Shown here one piece after another: positions 1 to 4,221 of a stretch of DNA of 5,505 bases. Source of the stretch: Holosporaceae bacterium UBA5542 (GTDB lineage: Bacteria; Pseudomonadota; Alphaproteobacteria; UBA7879; UBA5542); the NCBI GenBank assembly GCA_002426825.1, contig DINK01000028.1, forward strand, positions 14,982-20,486, in the 5' to 3' direction. The notes beneath the pieces were generated by a model that did not search any database, was not told where the DNA came from, and worked only from the letters and a program-made list of their open reading frames with translations. Each line of letters begins with the position of its first letter. The first letter of the stretch is position 1. The translations under genes were made by a program, and so were the position numbers.

Positions 1-163
1 CCATGTAATCGACAACACGTACAAAGCCATGATCTAAAACAGGCAGGGGTTCGTATAAAATTTCTTCAAGTGCAGCAGAAACAGGGCGAATAGTTTTTGT
101 GCCCCCTTGCTTTAAAGAAGTGATTTCATCAGATTGTGCGGCGCTAACAGGAGAGTTTGTCAT
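1..163 (-). CDS. thyX: Flavin-dependent thymidylate synthase ThyX, N-terminal part (cut by window edge)
   Basis: ThyX makes dTMP from dUMP using FAD, NADPH and methylenetetrahydrofolate; it acts in the cytosol and replaces ThyA. Only the first 54 residues are present, running leftward off the window. Residues 1-25 are a poorly conserved leader. From about residue 32 the protein reads [20 protein letters not shown] followed by DYM, which I recognise as the conserved N-terminal block of alphaproteobacterial ThyX. The catalytic and FAD-binding motif (RHR type) would lie beyond the edge and cannot be checked. The ATG at 163 has an AAGAAGGG-type ribosome binding site that overlaps the stop codon of the preceding membrane-protein gene. 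The 16-base gap suggests cotranscription and perhaps translational coupling. Recognition rests on this one block, but the match is distinctive. Confidence 0.88.
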   Translation of the reverse strand, partial: MTNSPVSAAQSDEITSLKQGGTKTIRPVSAALEEILYEPLPVLDHGFVRVVDYM

Positions 164-179
164 TTTTATAGACCCTTCT

Positions 180-518
180 TTAAGATTTGAAAGTTAAAAT
201 TACGCCTGAAATAATCAAGGCGGCCCCCATGAAGAATTGGATGTTGAGCGATTCTTTAAATAAAAAATGGCTTAGCACTGGAATAATGATGAATGCAAAA
301 GAGACGAACATATAAGCCCGACTGAGGGGCATATGTTGTAAAACATAAATCCACGACAGCATAGATACGCCATAGGTCGCCAGGGCCAAAATAAAAATGG
401 GCCGGAATGCCAAATGAAAAATATTCGGCAAAAGCGCCATGTTTGCACTACCCATCTTCAAGAAAATTTGCCCTAAGCACAGGGTCACTATTGAAAATGT
501 CAGAAGAAAATACACCAT
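180..518 (-). CDS. Small four-helix EamA/SMR-family membrane protein
   Basis: A 112-residue, almost wholly hydrophobic protein with four predicted membrane segments at about residues 2-20, 36-56, 66-87 and 91-110. The first helix ends in GQIFLKMG, and the last carries E-S-L-N...[10 protein letters not shown]. This pattern is typical of half-size EamA/drug-metabolite transporters such as ArnE/ArnF-like flippase subunits. EmrE-type multidrug exchangers need a glutamate near residue 14 of helix 1; here residue 14 is Cys and helix 1 has no acidic residue, so quaternary-cation export is unlikely. Such small proteins usually work as homo- or heterodimers; no partner is visible here. It is the first gene of a leftward pair with thyX; the pairing does not reveal the substrate. 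The ATG at 518 is kept despite lacking a normally spaced Shine-Dalgarno, because the reading frame starts directly with helix 1 and a promoter lies just upstream. Confidence 0.75.
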   Translation of the reverse strand: MVYFLLTFSIVTLCLGQIFLKMGSANMALLPNIFHLAFRPIFILALATYGVSMLSWIYVLQHMPLSRAYMFVSFAFIIIPVLSHFLFKESLNIQFFMGAALIISGVILTFKS

Positions 519-524
519 CCCTAG

Positions 525-553
525 ACCATACTATCTGTCGTTAAAAGTTGCAA
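525..553 (-). promoter_or_regulatory. Candidate promoter for the membrane-protein/thyX pair, possibly leaderless
   Basis: Reading leftward, a -35 box TTGCAA (548-553) is separated by 17 bases from a -10 box TATGGT (525-530). Six bases then lead to the ATG at 518. The expected start of transcription falls on or next to the A of the start codon, so the transcript would have little or no 5' leader, which fits the absence of a properly spaced ribosome binding site. Both boxes match the sigma-70 consensus at four of six positions, so this is a moderate call. Confidence 0.4.
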
Positions 554-583
554 CGGAAACCCGGCCCCTGAATTAATAATGCA

Positions 584-657
584 GATGGGCCATGGGGTAA
601 GGTTGAAGAGGGGGGCTGGGCCCAGCTTTCAGTGGATGCATGCTGGGCATTGGGGTA
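584..657. repeat. Imperfect direct repeat flanking a 12-base palindrome in the divergent intergenic region
   Basis: Two 16-base units, 584-599 and 642-657, agree at 13 of 16 positions (pattern G-x-TGGGC-x-x-TGGGGTA), with starts 58 bases apart. Between them lies a perfect palindrome GCTGGGCCCAGC at 615-626. The segment is far richer in G than its surroundings and has no convincing reading frame. Its position between divergent genes allows for an operator or protein-binding region, but no known regulator motif is recognised, and it could be a decayed repeat element. Confidence 0.4.
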
Positions 658-679
658 GACTAGCCCTTCATTATATTAT
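650..679 (+). promoter_or_regulatory. Weak candidate promoter for the 276-residue exported protein
   Basis: TATTAT at 674-679 is a good -10 box (five of six consensus positions). The only -35-like hexamer at usable distance is TTGGGG at 650-655, 18 bases upstream and matching only three positions. Transcription would start near 686, giving a leader of roughly 25 bases with the ribosome binding site AAAGG at 697-701. The -35 overlaps the right-hand copy of the G-rich direct repeat, so a factor bound there could affect this promoter. Confidence 0.3.
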
Positions 680-709
680 CCCCTTAACTTAACCCCAAAG
701 GCCCTAACG

Positions 710-1540
710 ATGATGCGATTCATAAAATATCTGATCTTGATGCTGTGTATTCTGCCTGCATTGGAAAGCCCGGCCATGTTAAGGCAGGCCACAGGAGAGG
801 CTAGAAGAACTATGGCACGGCTTCCGCAAGTCTATGGGCGCCTATTGCCACCGTCCCGTCGGGCTGCTGTGGTTGATCCATATTTACACCCTGAAACGTC
901 GGTACGGGGCTATTTTCCCCGGGCCCCTAAGGGTGGTGTGCGAACGGGCTTTCACCATAGCCACGTCATGGGGCGCCCACATCTGTCTCCCACCCAGTTT
1001 GCAGGCAGCCGCCGGGCCCTGCATACCTCGGCTCCCGTGTTGGGGGCGGGGTATTCTGATAGTGCAAAGCAAGCATTCATGGCTTTGTCTGTTCTGAAAC
1101 ATAAAGAAGTCACACAAAACAATGAATTGCTTGAATTGTTCAGGGGTCTTGCTGTTGAGGCTGTCGAAGAAAATAGAGTGGGAAGTCATCCATATACGAG
1201 GCATCCAAGAGATTCTGATTACGTCAAAGTTTCAAAGTTTAGCAAATTAGGAAAGGAAGAAATACTGAGACTCATAGGTGATGTTATCAGAAATGGGAAA
1301 ATAATTGGCGTGGTAAAGCAAAGCCAAGGCGATGAATCAAAATATGGTGCAAAAATCGAATACGATCAAATCATAGGAACGGATTCAGAGGGTATGCCAA
1401 CAAGATATCTATGGGTTGTTTTAAAAAAGGATCGTGTCTTTATAAAAGGTCATGAAGCAGATGCAATACGCATTCCACTATGGGAGGCTTTTCTTCTAAC
1501 AGCATATCCTATTTCTAAAGAGGCACCTTTTGTGAAATGA
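710..1540 (+). CDS. Exported two-part protein of unknown family; C-terminal domain possibly a BECR-fold RNase toxin/effector
   Basis: A 276-residue protein I do not recognise as a whole. Residues 1-22 look like a Sec signal peptide (basic Arg3/Lys6, hydrophobic core 7-18, possible cleavage after Ala22). Residues 23-112 are unusual: 13 Arg and 1 Lys against only 3 acidic residues, with six His and many Pro, and no predicted fold. Residues 117-276 look like a compact alpha/beta domain: helices at about 118-154, then a helix EEILRLIGDVI (183-193), a strand around 198-203, strands at 212-222 and 232-239, and a final LLTAYP (262-267). A helix followed by a four-strand sheet ending in TAYP resembles BECR-fold toxin nucleases; this is a pattern judgement and I cannot name active-site residues. 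No immunity gene is evident next door, as the following gene is itself exported. The start at 710 is supported by AAAGG eight bases upstream; a second ATG follows at 713. The N-terminal half is GC-rich and the C-terminal half AT-rich. Confidence 0.6.
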   Translation: MMRFIKYLILMLCILPALESPAMLRQATGEARRTMARLPQVYGRLLPPSRRAAVVDPYLHPETSVRGYFPRAPKGGVRTGFHHSHVMGRPHLSPTQFAGSRRALHTSAPVLGAGYSDSAKQAFMALSVLKHKEVTQNNELLELFRGLAVEAVEENRVGSHPYTRHPRDSDYVKVSKFSKLGKEEILRLIGDVIRNGKIIGVVKQSQGDESKYGAKIEYDQIIGTDSEGMPTRYLWVVLKKDRVFIKGHEADAIRIPLWEAFLLTAYPISKEAPFVK

Positions 1541-1559
1541 ACGTAGACTTAATAAGTTG

Positions 1560-1588
1560 TTGATTATATTTGAGTTTATTTATATAAA
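1560..1588 (+). promoter_or_regulatory. Candidate promoter for the first secreted paralog
   Basis: TTGATT (1560-1565), a 17-base spacer and TATAAA (1583-1588) match the sigma-70 consensus at four and five of six positions. The spot is in a strongly AT-rich gap after the preceding gene's stop. A start near 1595 would leave a leader of about 28 bases containing the AGGA ribosome binding site at 1612-1615. This suggests the paralog pair is a separate transcription unit from the 276-residue gene. Confidence 0.5.
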
Positions 1589-1622
1589 GGAGATGAAATT
1601 TTAATAGGGTTAGGAAGAATTT

Positions 1623-2303
1623 ATGAAAAAATTGTTACTCATAGGGCTCTTAATAAGTGTGTTAGACGTTAAAGCCGCCCTATTCGCTCGGCTTATTGCC
1701 GAAGAAGCGGCTCCCCGGGCGCGCATTATTCAAAAAGCCCTGGGTCGGGGCTGGGCGTGTCCCCACCAGTTTCAGCAAGACAAACCCCTTGTCCAGGAAA
1801 TGGCATACTCGTTCAAATGGAATGAGTTTTATAAGGCCTCATGGCATTTAGAAGCTCTATACGACAGTTCAGTACGAATACGTTTGTTGCGCGCTCTTGA
1901 TCAAGATGGCGATGAGGAAGCAATGAAAGGTTTGAAGCGTTATTATCAGGAAAAGGAGTTCCTTTGGGATGATGGTGCAAGTGAGAGTTATGCAACCACC
2001 TATGGTCAAGGCAAAACTTACACAGAAGATGTTCAAACCTATCTGCATGGATTGTGGCCGGTGGTTGCCGTAATCAACCCCCAGTATCGGGCGCCACTCT
2101 GTCATGCGCTTACTATTGGATCATTGAAAGATTATACTTTAGAAGACCATAGTTTGATCGAATGTCTCAAGTTAATGGGCCATCTGGAATACCCCAAGAA
2201 CCCCCAGTTGGCCGCTTTCATCCAGAGCCTGGGTTCGAAAGACCATCTTCTGACGTATATGAAGGACGAAATTCCCCATGCTCAGATGGCATCGCATCAG
2301 TAA
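1623..2303 (+). CDS. Secreted protein of unknown function, first of two tandem paralogs (intact)
   Basis: A 226-residue protein with a clear Sec signal peptide: MKK, hydrophobic core LLLIGLLISVL, and a V-K-A cleavage site after about residue 18. The mature part begins ALFARLIAEEA, the segment best shared with the next gene. Other shared blocks are YDSSVRIRLL (80-89), LWDDG (about 114-118), YLHGLWPVVAV (139-149), RAPL..AL (about 156-163), KNPQLAAFIQSLG (about 192-204) and the tail QM-x-SHQ. No lipobox, membrane anchor or known catalytic motif is visible, and I cannot assign a family. Conserved Trp/Leu/Pro blocks spaced between variable segments suggest a mostly helical folded domain in the periplasm or outside the cell. 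The ATG is preceded by AGGA with a 7-base spacer. Its last 26 bases overlap the out-of-frame start of the second paralog. Confidence 0.7.
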   Translation: MKKLLLIGLLISVLDVKAALFARLIAEEAAPRARIIQKALGRGWACPHQFQQDKPLVQEMAYSFKWNEFYKASWHLEALYDSSVRIRLLRALDQDGDEEAMKGLKRYYQEKEFLWDDGASESYATTYGQGKTYTEDVQTYLHGLWPVVAVINPQYRAPLCHALTIGSLKDYTLEDHSLIECLKLMGHLEYPKNPQLAAFIQSLGSKDHLLTYMKDEIPHAQMASHQ

Positions 2304-2995
2304 GTTTGTATTAACGAAAACCCTTTTTTCTTACTTCTGTTTTGTTGCCCTGATTTCCTGTACTGCCCGTGCAGGCCTCTTTGCCCGGCTGATCGCCGAA
2401 GAAGCTGGCCCGTGTGCACGCATTACAAGGCTTGCAGTTCAACCATGGGTGGGCGACACAAGAGGCCATCTATCAGGACAGAGAGTCCATAAGAAGTTTA
2501 ATTAAAGCCCGACCGCTGCAAGATGATTTTTACGATCAAACAAGGCATGACTCTAACCTTTATGATTGCTATGTGCGGACACGATTACTATCAATATTAA
2601 TGTCTATAGATGATTCAGAGTCTGCTGAATTAGCGGCGGCGGATCTACGCAGAAAAAGGTGGCTTTGGGACGATGGCATAGGTTATGATGCAGCTTATTA
2701 TCAGGGTCCATTTGATAATCGCCATCAAAACATAAACCTTTATCTTAGCGGGTTATGGCCCGTTGTTGCTATTCTTGACCCAACTGAGCGAGCCCCCCTA
2801 CTTTCTGCATTAGAGAATGGATCTGTATCAGAGTATCCTTATTCTGGAAACGTTTATATTGACGAGTGTATTAGTGGGAACACAGTTTCAATTTCAAAAA
2901 ATCCTCAATTGGCTGACTTCATTCAAAGCCTAGGACAAACAGACTTTTTGCAAAGGGATGACACCCCCCGTGATCAGATGGTATCCCATCAGTAA
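2278..2995 (+). pseudogene. Second secreted paralog, broken by a +1 frameshift near position 2424
   Basis: The N-terminal piece (2278-2505) has a long signal peptide with core LFSYFCFVALIS and a likely A-R-A cleavage site, then GLFARLIAEEAGPCARI, matching the first paralog. After ARI the frame drifts to unrelated residues and stops. The rest of the family sequence continues one frame over, open from 2393 to 2995: GWA, YDCYVRTRLL, LWDDG, YLSGLWPVVAI, KNPQLADFIQSLG and the final QM-x-SHQ. At the break the intact paralog reads ATT ATT CAA and this copy ATT A CAA (2422-2428), so loss of two bases explains it. No slippery heptamer or stimulatory structure is seen, so decay or a read error is likelier than programmed shifting. 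A GTG at 2414 could restart translation but would give a product without signal peptide. The frame is otherwise free of stops for 580 bases, so the damage is recent. The first codons lie inside the previous gene's end. Confidence 0.75.
2281..2334 (+). repeat. 54-base direct repeat, copy A (paralog 1 end / paralog 2 start)
   Basis: Spans the last 23 bases of the first paralog, including its stop, and the following 31 bases. Aligned without gaps it matches copy B at 45 of 54 positions, with shared runs CATCAGTAAGTTT and CTTTTTTCTTAC. In this copy the post-stop part is also coding: in the other frame it supplies the N-region and first hydrophobic residues of the second paralog's signal peptide. 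Confidence 0.8.
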
Positions 2996-3026
2996 GTTTA
3001 TCCTAAAGAAAAATCTTTTTTCTTAC
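2973..3026 (+). repeat. 54-base direct repeat, copy B (paralog 2 end and 3' flank)
   Basis: The counterpart of copy A, beginning 692 bases downstream of it. It covers the end and stop codon of the broken second paralog and 31 bases beyond. In the frame corresponding to the second paralog's N-terminus it still reads IRWYPISKF.L.K.LFSY, like LRWHRISKF.L.K.LFSY in copy A. There is no usable ATG in that frame, and similarity ends abruptly at 3026. It is either the edge of the tandem duplication or the stump of a lost third copy. Confidence 0.7.
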
Positions 3027-3056
3027 ACCAGCAGTATAAGAAATGCATCGTGTAGC

Positions 3057-3085
3057 TTGACTTATCGCAAAGTTTTGGGTAAATA
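3057..3085 (+). promoter_or_regulatory. Candidate promoter for rpmB
   Basis: TTGACT (3057-3062; five of six consensus positions) is followed after 17 bases by TAAATA (3080-3085), a weak -10 with a TGGG just before it that may act as an extended element. Transcription would begin near 3092, leaving a leader of about 24 bases with AAGGA at 3104-3108. The position directly after the repeat edge separates the ribosomal gene from the accessory island. Confidence 0.5.
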
Positions 3086-3115
3086 GGTCAAATCAAGTTT
3101 TGAAAGGAATGAAGA

Positions 3116-3403
3116 ATGTCACGCGTTTGTGAAATTACAGGTAAGGGTGTTATGGTTGGCAACAATGTAAGCCATGCGCATAACAAGACAAAGCGCCGCT
3201 TTTTACCGAATCTACAGGTTGTCTCGCTGGCGAGTGAAGAATTGGGCGCATCATTTTCTGTGCGCGTTTCAGCCCATGGCCTTCGTACCGTTGAATTTAA
3301 AGGTGGCTTAGATGGTTTCTTGTTGAAAACAAAGAATGCTAAGTTGACCCCTTCTATGAAAAAACTAAAGAAGAAGCTTTTGAAAAAGCAAAGCGCTGCT
3401 TAA
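3116..3403 (+). CDS. rpmB: 50S ribosomal protein bL28
   Basis: A 95-residue basic protein of the large ribosomal subunit. The start [20 protein letters not shown] and the following [11 protein letters not shown] are diagnostic for bL28. The middle block [20 protein letters not shown] also fits. It is longer than the 78-residue E. coli protein because of a lysine-rich C-terminal tail (from about residue 72, [20 protein letters not shown]), which is usual in alphaproteobacteria. The start is fixed by AAGGA seven bases upstream. The gene appears to be its own unit, with a promoter in the preceding gap and a strong terminator 20 bases after the stop. It is an intact core gene marking the end of the accessory segment. 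Confidence 0.97.
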   Translation: MSRVCEITGKGVMVGNNVSHAHNKTKRRFLPNLQVVSLASEELGASFSVRVSAHGLRTVEFKGGLDGFLLKTKNAKLTPSMKKLKKKLLKKQSAA

Positions 3404-3423
3404 CGCATATCTTCTTTTGTTTT

Positions 3424-3452
3424 AAAAACCCGCCCAGAAAGCGGGTTTTTTT
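3424..3452 (+). terminator. Rho-independent terminator after rpmB
   Basis: A perfect 10-base stem AAAAACCCGC / GCGGGTTTTT encloses the 7-base loop CCAGAAA and runs into T residues up to 3452. The GC-rich core and U-tract make it a strong intrinsic terminator for rpmB. Confidence 0.92.
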
Positions 3453-3474
3453 ATGACAATATGAGGCTTATTTG

Positions 3475-4221
3475 ATGATAAGTATGTCTGACATTCCAAC
3501 ACTTTCCCCGTCTATTCTTTTATTGGCTGAATATGTTTTTTCTGGGATCTTTATTTTAACAGCGCGTCGCTTTTTTGGCCTTCATGGTCTTTATATTTAT
3601 AGTGCTGTTGGGGTGATTGCTGCGAATTTGGTTGTCTTAAAAACAACTTATTTTCCTTATTATGATAGTCCTCTTGCTTTGGGAACTGTTGTTTTTAGTT
3701 CGCTTTTTTTATGCTCGGATATAATTAATGAATATTATGGCAAAGCAGCAGCCGTAAAAGGAATATGGGTTGGTTTTTTTGCGTACTTTGTTTTATCGGC
3801 CTTTATTTTCCTGAATATAGGGTATGTGTCCGCCGATGGGGGGCAAGCCCAGGAAGCGATGAGACACCTATTTTTACCGGCACCGGCTATTTTTATTTCT
3901 AGCTTAGTCGCTTACTTTTTTGGGCAATATACAGATGTTTTTTTGTATCATGTGATTCATAAAAAAACAGGTGAACGCCTTCTTTGGATGCGTTCTCTTG
4001 TCTCTACTTTTCTTGCCATGCTGATTGATAATGCTGTGTTTAGCATACTTGCATGGCATGTTTTTGCCCTAAACCCACTTTCGTTTACTGAAATTTTCTG
4101 GACGTATATTTGGGGGGTAAGCATCCTACGTTTTATTATTTCTTTTGGGAACATTGGCATGATGTATCTGTCTAAGTTTCTAAGCCGTCGTAAAAAAGCC
4201 CATGTCCAATCGTTATTCTAA
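3475..4221 (+). CDS. yhhQ: VUT/YhhQ-family queuosine-precursor transporter
   Basis: An integral membrane protein of 248 residues with about six hydrophobic segments (roughly 14-30, 40-56, 66-83, 95-115, 132-150 and 182-230, the last span probably two helices). The family signature SDIINEYYGK is at 81-90. Further conserved features are the D..LYH..H..TG.RLLW-R...ST segment and a membrane Asp in the next helix (LIDN). YhhQ proteins bring preQ0, preQ1 or queuine across the inner membrane for queuosine-tRNA synthesis. The gene overlaps tgt by 20 bases, which supports the role strongly. I chose ATG 3475 because TGAGG at 3462-3466 is spaced eight bases from it; TTG 3472 and ATG 3484 are alternatives. 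The terminator of rpmB ends only 22 bases before it, so its promoter must lie within or before that terminator, or it depends on read-through. Which base is carried cannot be read from the sequence. Confidence 0.88.
   Translation: MISMSDIPTLSPSILLLAEYVFSGIFILTARRFFGLHGLYIYSAVGVIAANLVVLKTTYFPYYDSPLALGTVVFSSLFLCSDIINEYYGKAAAVKGIWVGFFAYFVLSAFIFLNIGYVSADGGQAQEAMRHLFLPAPAIFISSLVAYFFGQYTDVFLYHVIHKKTGERLLWMRSLVSTFLAMLIDNAVFSILAWHVFALNPLSFTEIFWTYIWGVSILRFIISFGNIGMMYLSKFLSRRKKAHVQSLF

Noticed and set aside
650..698. TTGGGGT (650-656) and ACCCCAA (692-698) as a riboswitch-like or regulatory hairpin.
   Set aside because: Seven pairs across a 35-base unstructured loop could arise by chance in this G/C-tract-rich region, and half of it lies upstream of the expected transcript start.
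834..1204. Open frames on both strands inside the 276-residue gene (834-1097 plus, 884-1204 minus).
   Set aside because: They lie in the GC-rich half where stops are rare, lack good ribosome binding sites, and their products show no domain. They are shadows of the exported-protein frame.
1587..1604. AAGGAG immediately followed by ATG AAA TTT TAA, a possible tiny leader ORF before the first paralog.
   Set aside because: The spacer between AAGGAG and ATG is zero and the site overlaps the candidate -10 box, so it is probably not transcribed or translated.
1813..2105. Minus-strand open frames within the first secreted paralog.
   Set aside because: No ribosome binding sites or recognisable features; the plus-strand frame is supported by a signal peptide and by homology to the second copy.
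2416..2440. Programmed +1 frameshifting in the second paralog.
   Set aside because: There is no slippery heptamer, rare-codon/stop pause or downstream hairpin, and the break is explained by a two-base loss relative to the intact copy.
3006..3024. AAGAAAAA / TTTTTCTT inverted repeat after the second paralog as an intrinsic terminator.
   Set aside because: The stem is almost entirely A-T with a 3-base loop and no U-tract outside the stem, so it should be too weak; the repeat-copy explanation accounts for it better.
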